Below, in pieces: positions 19,632 to 31,170 of a stretch of 64,000 bases of DNA. Source of the stretch: Variovorax paradoxus (GTDB lineage Bacteria > Pseudomonadota > Gammaproteobacteria > Burkholderiales > Burkholderiaceae_C); NCBI GenBank assembly GCA_016806145.1, contig CP063166.1, positions 4,154,001 through 4,218,000 on the forward strand, given 5' to 3'. The notes under the pieces are model-generated. The model was not told where the DNA came from, did no database searches, and was given only the letters and a program-made list of their open reading frames with translations. Every line of letters starts with the position of its first letter. The stretch's first letter is position 1. A program made the translations under genes and the position numbers.

Positions 19632-20996
19632 ATGACCGAAGCAGTGGCAGCTCGCGCGCGCAGCGAGCGCGACACCCTGGCCGGCCGGCTCACGCGCACG
19701 CTGATCCTGTGGGTCGGCGGCGTCTGGCTGCTGTGCGTGTTCGCGGTGGTCTGGTACGTGGACCGCGAGATCAACCACAACTTCGACAACGAGCTGGTCG
19801 AGGTCTCGCACCGCATGTTCGCGATGGCGGTGCAGGAGCTCGAGAAGCTGCAGCACCCCGGCGAGGAACCGCCGCGCGCGCCGCTGATCGCGCCCAAGCA
19901 GCTGTTCTCGGAGGACGCGGTGATCTACCAGATCGTCGACCTGCACGAGCACGTGCTGCTGCGCTCGGCCGAGGCGCCCGAGGACACCTTCGACGTGCCG
20001 CTGGCCGCGGGCTTCGCGAACAACCCGAACTGGCGCATCTATACCGTGCGCCATCCCACGCTGGGCCTGTTCTTCCAGGTCGCCGATCCGCTCGACGAAC
20101 GCCGCCGCGCACTGAACCGCACCTTGTTCGGCCTGATCATCCCGCTCGGCGCGGTGCTGCCGCTGCTGGCGCTGGTGCTGCGCAACGTGGCGCGCACCGA
20201 GCTGCGCGTGCTGCAGCAGCTCACCGGCGAGATCGAGAAGCGCAGCGGCGCCGACCTGCGCCCGATCGCCCTGCCCAACCTGCCGCGCGAGCTGCGCACC
20301 GTGGGCGACCACGTCAACCTGCTGCTGGAGCGCCTGTCGCATTCGCTCGACGTGGAGCGCGCGCTCGCGGCCAATGCCGCGCACGAGCTGCGCACGCCGC
20401 TGGCGGCCGCGCGGCTGCGGCTGCAGACCGCGCTCGAGCACGACCTGCAGCGCAACGACGTGCAGGCCGCGCTCGACGCGCTGCGCACGCTGAGCCACCG
20501 CGCCGAGAAGCTGCTGCAGCTCTCGCGCGCCGAATCGGGCGCGTCGCTGGCACGTGCGCGGGTCGACCTGGTGCAGCTGGCCGGCACGGTGGCGCAGGAG
20601 TTCTGGCAGGACCCGCAGCATGCCGAGCGCCTCGCGCTCAAGGTGCCCGACAGCGTGGCGCCGGTGGCCCTGGGCGACGTCGACGCGCTCGCGATCGCGC
20701 TGCGCAACCTGGCGGAGAACGCGCTGCGCTACGGCGGCGACGGCCGCGTCGTGATCGAGGTGATGGCACCCTGCGTGCTCGCGGTGCGCGATGCCGGTCC
20801 GGGCGTCAGCGCCGAGCAGCTCGCGACCCTGCGCGAGCGCCATGTGCGCCACAGCTCCGACCGCGCCGGCTACGGCCTGGGCATCTCGATCGTGAGCACC
20901 ATCGTCGAGAAGCATGGCGCGAAGCTCGAGCTGGCCTCGCCGCCGGCGGGCGCGGCCCAGGGCTTCGAGGCGCGGATCGTGCTGCGGCCGGCCTGA
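19632..20996 (+). CDS. Sensor histidine kinase (PmrB/QseC-like)
   Basis: A 454-residue inner-membrane kinase. The first transmembrane helix is in LILWVGGVWLLCVFAVVWYV, then a periplasmic sensor region of about 120 residues rich in acidic positions, and the second helix in LFGLIIPLGAVLPLLALVL. The phospho-acceptor is His251 in NAAHELRTPLAAARLRLQ. The ATPase domain has RNLAENALRYGG, RDAGPGVS and GYGLGISIVSTIVEKHG. The periplasmic loop HPGEEPPRAPLIAPKQLFSE resembles the small sensor of QseC/PmrB kinases, which detect metals or cationic peptides; the signal here is not known. Confidence 0.9.
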   Translation: MTEAVAARARSERDTLAGRLTRTLILWVGGVWLLCVFAVVWYVDREINHNFDNELVEVSHRMFAMAVQELEKLQHPGEEPPRAPLIAPKQLFSEDAVIYQIVDLHEHVLLRSAEAPEDTFDVPLAAGFANNPNWRIYTVRHPTLGLFFQVADPLDERRRALNRTLFGLIIPLGAVLPLLALVLRNVARTELRVLQQLTGEIEKRSGADLRPIALPNLPRELRTVGDHVNLLLERLSHSLDVERALAANAAHELRTPLAAARLRLQTALEHDLQRNDVQAALDALRTLSHRAEKLLQLSRAESGASLARARVDLVQLAGTVAQEFWQDPQHAERLALKVPDSVAPVALGDVDALAIALRNLAENALRYGGDGRVVIEVMAPCVLAVRDAGPGVSAEQLATLRERHVRHSSDRAGYGLGISIVSTIVEKHGAKLELASPPAGAAQGFEARIVLRPA

Positions 20997-21015
20997 GCGC
21001 CGGCGCCCGCGCTCA
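20994..21015. terminator. Hairpin between convergent kinase and thioesterase genes
   Basis: TGAGCGC (20994-21000) and GCGCTCA (21009-21015) form a 7-bp stem spanning the kinase stop and the thioesterase stop. It could terminate both transcripts but lacks a T run. Confidence 0.45.
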
Positions 21016-21435
21016 GTCGCTAACCAGCGCGCGCAGCCAGTCGGGCAGTGCCAGCGCCTTCTGCTTCGGGAAGTCGACCCAGATCGTGGTCGCGCCGCCC
21101 GCGGCGCAGATCACATCGGGCTGGTCGGCGCGCGCCATCGTGGCCCAGCTCTCGAAGGTGGTGCGGCCCGGGTCGCTCACGTACATCTTGAGCAGCACGT
21201 TGCCCGGGTACTCGATCTGGCGGTAGAAGTTGCAGAAGGCGTTCACGATCACCATGCCCTCGCCGCCGGGCTCGGGCTCGAAGCCGATCGAATGCATCCA
21301 GTCGATGCGCGCGGTCTCGAGGTAGCGGAAGTAGGTGCCGTTGTTGAGATGGCCCATCGCATCCATGTCGCCCCAGCGGATCGGGATCGACATTTCGTAG
21401 ACCAGTTTCTTCTTCTCGGGGATTTCGATTCTCAT
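21013..21435 (-). CDS. Acyl-CoA thioesterase, 4HBT hotdog family
   Basis: A 140-residue hotdog-fold protein. RWGDMDAMGHLNNGTYFRYL contains the D-x3-H-x2-N motif of the YbgC/4-hydroxybenzoyl-CoA thioesterase group, with the Asp as likely catalytic residue. It should hydrolyse short or medium acyl-CoA or aryl-CoA esters. It is the last gene of a three-gene minus-strand operon (SDR, DMT transporter, thioesterase): its ATG lies inside the DMT stop codon (ATGA overlap), so translation is coupled. The combination hints at making and exporting an organic acid, but the substrate is not evident. Confidence 0.9.
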   Translation of the reverse strand: MRIEIPEKKKLVYEMSIPIRWGDMDAMGHLNNGTYFRYLETARIDWMHSIGFEPEPGGEGMVIVNAFCNFYRQIEYPGNVLLKMYVSDPGRTTFESWATMARADQPDVICAAGGATTIWVDFPKQKALALPDWLRALVSD

Positions 21436-22343
21436 CGGTGGGCCTTGATCGAGGCGAGGATGCCGAGGACGAACAGCAGCGCCGCCACCAGCTCGGTGGC
21501 CTGCGGCCAGCGGCCGTCCCAGACGAAGGAATAGACCAGCGCGAACAGCGTCTCGCTCACGATGAGCTGGCCGCAGAGGCTGGCCGACAGCCGCTGGCTC
21601 GCGACGTTCCAGAGGATGGTGGCGAGCCACGAGGAGCCGAAGCCGCCCGCGAGCGCCAGCACGACGAACAGCAGGCCCTCGGGCTGGGCCTGCAGCGCCG
21701 CGAGGTCGCTGCCGGCCGCGAGCCAGAGGCCGATGGCGCCCAGGCCGGTGGCGATGCCGAGCCAGTTGGCCCAGTCGGCCGCGTGGACCTCGGTGTGGCG
21801 CTGCAGCCAGGCCGCGTTGAGCAGGCCGTAGACGGTCCAGCTCGCCATCGCGCCGAGCGAGAGCACGATGCCCCAGGCGAACTGCCCGCCGCCGTGCGCG
21901 CCGCCCTGCCGGGCCGACCACGCGCCCCAGATCATCAGCGCGATGCCGGCGCCGGTGAGCAGCAGGCCCGGCAGCAGCGCGGCCATGCGCAGCCCCGGCG
22001 GACGGCCCAGCAGCATCATCCAGACCGGGATGGTGCCGATGATGAGGCTGGGCACCTCGGTGCCCGCGGCCACGATGCCGAAGGCCAGCAGCAGGTAATA
22101 GCCGCTGAAGCCCAGCACGCTGAGGCCGAGGGCGGCCAGTGCCTGGCGGCCCGTGGGCCAGCGCCGCGCCGCGGGCCGCGCGAACACGGCCAGCGCCGAT
22201 ACGGCGCCGAAGACGGCGAAGCGCGCCGAGACGATGTCGACCATGCCGAAGTGCCCGACCATGCGCGGCACGACGAACACCAGCCCCCAGAGCGCCCCCG
22301 CGCCCAGGCCGGCCGCGATGCCGATCCAGGCGCGCGGGCTCAG
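21432..22343 (-). CDS. DMT/EamA-family transporter with likely CTG start
   Basis: A 303-residue membrane protein with ten hydrophobic helices in two EamA repeats (WIGIAAGLGAGALWGLVFVV onward, and QFAWGIVLSLGAMASWTVYG onward), typical of small-metabolite exporters. The first helix begins at LSPRAWIGIAAG, yet no ATG, GTG or TTG occurs in frame before it for at least twenty codons inside the preceding SDR gene. CTG at 22343 overlaps the SDR stop as CTGA, mirroring the ATGA overlap at the other end of this gene. The next standard start, GTG at 22280, would remove most of helix 1. A CTG start coupled to SDR termination is therefore favoured. Confidence 0.75.
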   Translation of the reverse strand: MSPRAWIGIAAGLGAGALWGLVFVVPRMVGHFGMVDIVSARFAVFGAVSALAVFARPAARRWPTGRQALAALGLSVLGFSGYYLLLAFGIVAAGTEVPSLIIGTIPVWMMLLGRPPGLRMAALLPGLLLTGAGIALMIWGAWSARQGGAHGGGQFAWGIVLSLGAMASWTVYGLLNAAWLQRHTEVHAADWANWLGIATGLGAIGLWLAAGSDLAALQAQPEGLLFVVLALAGGFGSSWLATILWNVASQRLSASLCGQLIVSETLFALVYSFVWDGRWPQATELVAALLFVLGILASIKAHR

Positions 22344-23122
22344 AGCGCGAACCCGTCGTCGGCCGCGATCACGGCGCCGTTCACGAAATGGCTCTCGCCG
22401 CTGGCCAGCAGCACGATCAGACCGTCGAGGTCCTCGGGCTTGCCCACGCGCTTGCGCGGCAGCATGCTCACGAGCTTGGCGCCGCCCTCGGTGCTCCAGT
22501 GCGATTCGTTGATCTCGGTCTCGATGTAGCCCGGGCACAGCGCGTTGACGTTGATGCCGAAGCGGCCCCATTCGAGCGCCATGGCCTTGGTCATCTGGAT
22601 CAGCGCGGCCTTGCTCATGGCGTAGACGCCGATCTGCGGCAGCACCTTGAGCCCGGCCACCGAGGCGATGTTGATGATGCGCCCGCCGATGTAGGTGCCC
22701 GGCGCCGCGCCCTTGGCACGCGCCAGCATGCGCTTGCCGACCTCCTGCGCGACGAAGAACGAGCCCTTGAGGTTGGCGTCGAAGATGAAGTCGTAGTCCT
22801 CGGGCGTCACGTCCTGCAGCCGCTGGGTGGTGCTCACGCCCGAGTTGTTGACCAGCACGTCGATGGCGCCGACCTCGGTCTCGGCGCGGGCCACCGCGGC
22901 CTTGATGCTGCCGATGTCGGTCACGTCGAGCTCGACCACGTGGGCGTCGCCGCCCTCGCCCTGGATGCGGGCGCGCAGCTCCTTGAGCTTGTCGACGCGC
23001 CGGCTCGCGAGCACCACGGCGGCACCCGCGCGCGCCAGCGTTTTCGCGAACTGCGCGCCGAGGCCGCTCGAGGCGCCGGTGACGAAGGCCACGCGGCCCG
23101 AGAGATCGATGCTGTACGCCAT
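22340..23122 (-). CDS. SDR family oxidoreductase
   Basis: A 260-residue classical short-chain dehydrogenase with FVTGASSGLGAQFAKTLARA (cofactor), VLVNNSGVST, INIASVAGLKV and the catalytic YAMSKAALIQ. The C-terminus has SHFVNGAVIAADDGFAL instead of the common vDGG. This sequence type, next to an acyl thioesterase, is frequent in Burkholderiales and may act on 3-hydroxyacyl substrates, an inference. It heads the operon SDR-DMT-thioesterase; the promoter must lie in the 139-bp divergent gap before the ETF oxidoreductase gene. Confidence 0.9.
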   Translation of the reverse strand: MAYSIDLSGRVAFVTGASSGLGAQFAKTLARAGAAVVLASRRVDKLKELRARIQGEGGDAHVVELDVTDIGSIKAAVARAETEVGAIDVLVNNSGVSTTQRLQDVTPEDYDFIFDANLKGSFFVAQEVGKRMLARAKGAAPGTYIGGRIINIASVAGLKVLPQIGVYAMSKAALIQMTKAMALEWGRFGINVNALCPGYIETEINESHWSTEGGAKLVSMLPRKRVGKPEDLDGLIVLLASGESHFVNGAVIAADDGFAL

Positions 23123-23261
23123 TGGAGTGCTGTTCCTGTGGAGTCGCGAAGGCGACGTGAAAACACGGGCGACACGCCCCGCGGGGCAGCCCGTGGCGCC
23201 CGCATAAAATGCCCCGCAGCCACGAAGCGCCAGTGCCTCCCATCATATCGACGAGACCCCC

Positions 23262-24965
23262 ATGACCCACGACGAAATTCTTGCCCAGTTCGGTCCCCGC
23301 GAAGCCATGGAGTACGACGTCGTTGTCGTCGGTGGCGGGCCGGCCGGCCTCTCGACCGCGATCCGCCTCAAGCAGCTCGCCGCCCAGCACGAGAAGGAGG
23401 TCTCGGTCGTGGTGCTCGAGAAGGGCTCCGAGCCCGGCGCCCACATCCTGTCGGGCGCCATCATGGACCCGCGCGCGCTCAACGAGCTGCTGCCCGACTG
23501 GAAGGAACTCGGCGCGCCGCTGAACCAGCCCGTGACCGACGACGCGATGGTGTTCCTCGGCGAGAAGGCCAGCCTGCGCACGCCCAACGCCTTCCTGCCC
23601 GACTGCTTCCAGAACCACGGCAACTACATCATCAGCCTCGGCGCCTTCACCAAGTGGCTGGCGCAGCAGGCCGAGAACCTCGGCGTCGAGATCTTCCCGG
23701 GCTTCCCGGCCGCCGAGGTGCTCTACGACGAGAAGGGGGCCGTGCGCGGCGTTGCCACCGGCAACATGGGCGTGGGCAAGGACGGCGAGCCGACCGAGAA
23801 CTTCCAGCTCGGCATGGAGCTGCTGGGCAAGTACACGGTGTTCGCCGAGGGTGCGCGCGGCCACCTGGGCCGCCAGCTGATCGCCAAATTCAAGCTCGAC
23901 GAGGGAAAGGACCCGCAGACCTACGGCCTGGGCGTCAAGGAAGTCTGGGAGATCGATCCCCAGCGCCACGTGCCCGGCTTCGTGCTGCACACGGCCGGCT
24001 GGCCGATGAAGAGCGACACCTACGGCGGCGCCTTCCTCTATCACATGGAGGACAACAAGGTCACCATGGGCTTCATCACGGGCCTGGACTACAGCAACCC
24101 CTACCTGAGCCCGTTCGAGGAAATGCAGCGCTGGAAGCTGCACCCCAACATTCGCTGGTACCTCGAAGGCGACGAGGCCAAGGGCATCAAGCCCGCCAAG
24201 CGCATCGGCTACGGCGCGCGCGCGATCACGGCCGGCGGCCTGCAGTCGCTGCCCAAGACGGTGTTCCCGGGCGGCGCACTGGTCGGCTGCGAGGCCGGCT
24301 ACCTCAACGTGAGCCGCATCAAGGGCAGCCACGCCGCGATCAAGACCGGCATGCTGGCCGCCGAAGCCGCCTTCGACGCGCTGCAGGCCGGCCGCCAGCA
24401 CGACGAGCTCACGGCCTATCCGGCGGCGTTCGAGAAGAGCTGGCTGCATGCCGAACTCAAGAAGGCTCGCAACTTCAAGGCCTGGTTCAAGAAGGGCCTG
24501 CTGGTCGCGACGCTGATGAACGGCATCGAGCAATGGCTGCTCAAGGGCAACATCCCCTGGACGCTGCGCCGCACCAAGCCCGACCACCAGTACCTGAAGC
24601 CGGCCGCGGAATGCCAGCCGATCGCCTACCCCAAGCCCGACGGCAAGCTCACCTTCGACCGGCTCTCGAGCGTGTTCATCAGCAACACCAACCACGAGGA
24701 ACAGCAACCGGCCCACCTGACGCTGAAGGATGCGTCGGTGCCGGTCAACGTCAACCTCGCGAAGTTCGCGGGCCCCGAAAGCCGCTATTGCCCGGCGGGC
24801 GTGTACGAGTTCGTGCCCGACGAAGGCAGCGCGGGCAAGCAGCGGCTGCAGATCAACGCGCAGAACTGCGTGCACTGCAAGACCTGCGACATCAAGGATC
24901 CGACGCAGAACATCGTGTGGGTCACGCCTGAAGGGGGCGGTGGGCCTAACTACGTGGGGATGTGA
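23262..24965 (+). CDS. etfD: Electron transfer flavoprotein-ubiquinone oxidoreductase
   Basis: A 567-residue membrane-associated FAD/Fe-S enzyme that passes electrons from ETF, reduced by acyl-CoA and other dehydrogenases, into ubiquinone. The N-terminal FAD site is YDVVVVGGGPAGLSTAIRLK. GSEPGAHILSGAIMDPRAL is conserved in the family. The C-terminal single 4Fe-4S cluster uses CVHCKTCDIKDPTQNIVW plus an earlier Cys in SRYCPAGVYEF. Length and both ends are complete. A good terminator follows, and no etfAB genes are in the window. Confidence 0.95.
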   Translation: MTHDEILAQFGPREAMEYDVVVVGGGPAGLSTAIRLKQLAAQHEKEVSVVVLEKGSEPGAHILSGAIMDPRALNELLPDWKELGAPLNQPVTDDAMVFLGEKASLRTPNAFLPDCFQNHGNYIISLGAFTKWLAQQAENLGVEIFPGFPAAEVLYDEKGAVRGVATGNMGVGKDGEPTENFQLGMELLGKYTVFAEGARGHLGRQLIAKFKLDEGKDPQTYGLGVKEVWEIDPQRHVPGFVLHTAGWPMKSDTYGGAFLYHMEDNKVTMGFITGLDYSNPYLSPFEEMQRWKLHPNIRWYLEGDEAKGIKPAKRIGYGARAITAGGLQSLPKTVFPGGALVGCEAGYLNVSRIKGSHAAIKTGMLAAEAAFDALQAGRQHDELTAYPAAFEKSWLHAELKKARNFKAWFKKGLLVATLMNGIEQWLLKGNIPWTLRRTKPDHQYLKPAAECQPIAYPKPDGKLTFDRLSSVFISNTNHEEQQPAHLTLKDASVPVNVNLAKFAGPESRYCPAGVYEFVPDEGSAGKQRLQINAQNCVHCKTCDIKDPTQNIVWVTPEGGGGPNYVGM

Positions 24966-24979
24966 GGTCTGTTTTCTGG

Positions 24980-25002
24980 GGCCCTCTTCGGAGGGCCTTT
25001 TT
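24980..25002 (+). terminator. Intrinsic terminator after the ETF oxidoreductase gene
   Basis: GGCCCTC-TTCG-GAGGGCC followed by TTTTT, then GCTTTT, 14 bp after the stop codon. It is a textbook stem with a UUCG tetraloop and U tract. Confidence 0.9.
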
Positions 25003-25018
25003 GCTTTTGCTCGTTCTC

Positions 25019-25125
25019 GTTCGGGGTGCGTGCACAGGACAGCGGGTGCTTCCCTCCGCGAATGTCCCCCGGCCTTCGGCCTCCTCCTTTATTTCGCTGC
25101 GGGAAGCACCCGCTGCCCTGTGCAC
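25019..25125 (+). repeat. Long hairpin repeat, copy A
   Basis: After a GTTCGGGG lead, arms at 25030-25054 and 25101-25125 are 25-bp inverted repeats with one mismatch; they begin GTGCACAGG and end CCTGTGCAC. The 46-base core between them holds TCCGCGAATGTCCCCC, GGCC-TTC-GGCC and TCCTCCTTTATTTCGC. The same core recurs at 27241-27286 and, inverted, at 27380-27425. No coding signal is seen in it. Confidence 0.8.
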
Positions 25126-25148
25126 GGGAGGCGCTGCGGGGCTGTCGG

Positions 25149-26228
25149 TCACGCGAGGTACGTGGCTACCTCTTCGGCTGTGAGGAAGCGCACTACCGTC
25201 ACCTGTGGCTTCTGCTCCGAATGGAAGGTCTGGTTGAAGCCGTTCCAACCCCGCGCGGGCTTGTCTTCGGTTTCCAGTGCGACGAGCACCAGCTTTCCCT
25301 GCCGGCGCGCGTTCTCGCGCAAGGTGCCTTCACCCCAGGCCCAGGCCATGCGGTCGACGAGTTCACCACCGGCATAGGCCTTGGCCTGCAGCCAGAGGTA
25401 CTGGGCCGAGTCGCTGTCGCGCGACTCGTCGTCGGCGCCGAGGCGGTCGGCCAGCGGTTGGCGTATGCCCAAGGTCTTCGCATGCACGCTGAACAGGTCC
25501 TGCAGCAGCGAGAAGGCGTGGAAGTTGTTGTTGATGCCGTGGGCGCGCACGATCATCCCGGCGTTCGAAGCCGGCAGCAGCACGACCAGCTCGTCCTCGT
25601 AGGCCATCTGGGCGGCGCGGTGCAGGAAGTGCAACTCCTCGAAGGGCAAGGTGCCGTTGACCGACAACGCCTCGATGCGCGCGCGCAGCGCCTCGTCGGC
25701 CAGCAGTTCGCGGTGGTTGCGCACATCGCGCGTCAGCATCGCCATCAGCGGCAGCACCAGCAGGTCGACCGCCTGCCGACTCGCTTCGACCTGCAGACGC
25801 TCGGCCGGCGGCAGCGCCTCGAGCGCGGCTTCGGCGGCGCGCCAGGCGAGGACATCGGCCGGTTCCTCCTCGGGCGCTTCTTCCTCTTCATCGTCCTCCA
25901 TCGGCTCCGCGGCGCCATAGGGTGCGAGCGATGCGAGCAGTTGGGCCAGGCGCCGCAGCGCCGCCGGAAACAGCAACCGCGGATCGGCACCGTTCTCCAC
26001 CAGCCCGCCGCAGAGGATCGCGAACAGCGCGGCGCGCAGCGGATGCAGTTCGGGCAGCAGTGCGGCCGCGGTTTGCAGCACCTCGTCGCCCGTTCCCTCC
26101 TGTACCGTCGCGCGGTAGAAGTCGGACACCGCATCGCGATCGAAGAAACCGGCCTGCGTATCGAGGTCGTCCTCATGCAGCACGGGCAGACGCAGAACGT
26201 CGAGAAAATCCGGTGGCAACGCTTTCAT
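25149..26228 (-). CDS. Uncharacterised acidic, mostly helical protein
   Basis: A 359-residue protein I do not recognise. No signal peptide or clear membrane segment is present. Residues around 110-125 form a very acidic insert (EDDEEEEAPEEEPAD). The first half is helical and hydrophobic (LRAALFAILCGGLVENGADP), and the second half has mixed strands with YEDELVVLLPASNAGMIVRA, HGINNNFHAFSLLQDLFSVH and LWLQAKAYAGGELVDRMAWA. The C-terminus ends VVRFLTAEEVATYLA. Its ATG overlaps the stop of the NHL-repeat gene (ATGA), so the two are translationally coupled and probably function together. The pair is bracketed by hairpin repeats on both sides. Confidence 0.75.
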   Translation of the reverse strand: MKALPPDFLDVLRLPVLHEDDLDTQAGFFDRDAVSDFYRATVQEGTGDEVLQTAAALLPELHPLRAALFAILCGGLVENGADPRLLFPAALRRLAQLLASLAPYGAAEPMEDDEEEEAPEEEPADVLAWRAAEAALEALPPAERLQVEASRQAVDLLVLPLMAMLTRDVRNHRELLADEALRARIEALSVNGTLPFEELHFLHRAAQMAYEDELVVLLPASNAGMIVRAHGINNNFHAFSLLQDLFSVHAKTLGIRQPLADRLGADDESRDSDSAQYLWLQAKAYAGGELVDRMAWAWGEGTLRENARRQGKLVLVALETEDKPARGWNGFNQTFHSEQKPQVTVVRFLTAEEVATYLA

Positions 26229-27112
26229 GCAGGAGAGCGTAGCGCAGCCGCCCCCACCGGCCCGATGCGTTCGTACTTGGTCACGCAATGCATGCCATGC
26301 CCCTGCTCGGCCACGAACAGGCTGCCATCGGCCGCGCCCCACAGCCCATGGCCATACACGCCGAAAGTGCGAAAGCGCCCCAGCACGGCGCCCGAGAGAT
26401 CGAGCCGGCTCACGCGCGGCGCCTGCTCGGTCACGAACACCTCGCTGCCGTTCGACCAGATGTCCATCGGCCGCAGCAGGCCGGTCCACTGCGTCAGATA
26501 GCGACCCTCACGATCGAAGAGCTGGATGCGGTCGTTGTCGCGGTCGCACACGGCCACGCGGTCATCCGCCAGTACCCACACACCGTGCGGCGTCGAGAAC
26601 TCGCCGGGCCCCTGCCCCACGCCGCCCCAGGTCTGCAGATGTCGCCCCTCGGCCGAGAAGCGATGCACACAGGCATTGCCATAGCCATCGCTCACATAGA
26701 TCTCGCCATCGGGTGCCACCGCCACGTCGGTCGGATGATTGAACGGCGCACCCCAGCGCGGCGCATTGAAGTGGCCGAGTTCGAAACGCGTTTCGAGTGC
26801 CGCATCGAGCGCCAGCATCTGGTGAGCGTCGTACGACACGAGGTAGACGTTGTCGGCGCCATCGATGAAGAGACCGTGGCCGCTGGTGAGCCTGGGGTTT
26901 TCGTAGATCGTGTCGAGCTCGCCATCGGGTCCGTAGATCAATAGCTGCGGTGACGAGCGCTGCAGCACGAACACGCGGCCGCGGCTGTCGAGCGCCAACT
27001 GGCTGATCACGCCGACATTGCCGCGTGGCGAGGGCTTCTGCCAGGGGCGCACCATTCGGTAGTCCGATTGGCCGTCGGTCATGAAGAAGTCTGGTGCTTC
27101 GTTGGGTGGCAT
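26225..27112 (-). CDS. NHL-repeat beta-propeller protein (PAL-like)
   Basis: A 295-residue cytoplasmic-looking protein built of NHL repeats: GVISQLALDSRGRVFVLQRS, NHPTDVAVAPDGEIYVSDGY, GEFSTPHGVWVLADDRVAVC and similar blades, about five or six in all. It resembles the propeller of peptidyl-alpha-hydroxyglycine lyases and bacterial 6-bladed lactonase-like proteins. No signal peptide follows ATG 27112, which has AAGGA upstream. A longer reading frame exists upstream but begins inside a hairpin repeat and is rejected. It is coupled to the acidic protein gene downstream. Catalysis versus protein binding cannot be decided. Confidence 0.8.
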   Translation of the reverse strand: MPPNEAPDFFMTDGQSDYRMVRPWQKPSPRGNVGVISQLALDSRGRVFVLQRSSPQLLIYGPDGELDTIYENPRLTSGHGLFIDGADNVYLVSYDAHQMLALDAALETRFELGHFNAPRWGAPFNHPTDVAVAPDGEIYVSDGYGNACVHRFSAEGRHLQTWGGVGQGPGEFSTPHGVWVLADDRVAVCDRDNDRIQLFDREGRYLTQWTGLLRPMDIWSNGSEVFVTEQAPRVSRLDLSGAVLGRFRTFGVYGHGLWGAADGSLFVAEQGHGMHCVTKYERIGPVGAAALRSPA

Positions 27113-27204
27113 GAGGATCCTTGCTGGGACTTGCAAGCGTAGGGGCGCTGCTTCATCGCGTCCAACCAGTTTTTCTTTTGGGCCGGGACAGTTTTTTTGT
27201 TGAG

Positions 27205-27311
27205 GTTCGGGGCGCGTGCACAGGACAGCGGGTACTTCCCTCCGCGAATGTCCCCCGCCCTTCGGGCTCCTCCTTAATTTCGCTGCGGGAAGCACCCACT
27301 GCCCTGTGCAC
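27205..27311 (+). repeat. Long hairpin repeat, copy B
   Basis: Same orientation and length as copy A, with the shared lead GTTCGGGG. Arms at 27216-27240 and 27287-27311 pair with three mismatches. The core differs from copy A by few bases (GCCCTTCGGGC in place of GGCCTTCGGCC, preserving the mini-hairpin; TTAATTT in place of TTTATTT). It lies about 90 bp upstream of the NHL gene start, on its promoter side. Confidence 0.8.
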
Positions 27312-27367
27312 GAGGAGCGCAGCGGTGGTGCGGCCGGTTCTACGGGCGTGTCCAGGCGCGTGTCGAT

Positions 27368-27437
27368 GGGGTACTCCCCGCAGCGAAATAAAGGAGGAGG
27401 CCGCAGGCCGGGGGACATTCGCGGAGGGGAGTACCCC
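27368..27437 (-). repeat. Long hairpin repeat, copy C (inverted, different arms)
   Basis: The core of copies A and B is present in reverse orientation at 27380-27425 with almost no change. It is flanked by different, perfectly complementary arms GGGGTACTCCCC (27368-27379) and GGGGAGTACCCC (27426-27437). The arm sequence has changed but pairing is kept. Copies B and C together fill most of the 357-bp gap between the NHL gene and the 5-oxoprolinase gene; I see no gene there. Confidence 0.8.
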
Positions 27438-27469
27438 GTCGGCGCGCGCCCGCCCCAGACCTCAAGACC

Positions 27470-31126
<3,657 letters not shown>

Positions 31127-31170
31127 GGGGAACGAGGATAGGTGTTCGCGAGGAAAAAAGCGGAATCGGA

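Noticed and set aside
22344..24875. Upstream extension of the DMT transporter frame to 1147 residues
   Set aside because: The extra part is antisense to the ETF oxidoreductase and out of frame over the SDR gene; not hydrophobic or conserved.
27113..27418. Longer N-terminus for the NHL-repeat protein
   Set aside because: It would be encoded by the hairpin repeat copies and lacks start signals; ATG 27112 has AAGGA upstream.
25019..27437. CRISPR-like array from the repeated hairpins
   Set aside because: Copies are more than 50 bp apart by irregular distances, one is inverted and there are genes between them; no cas genes are present.
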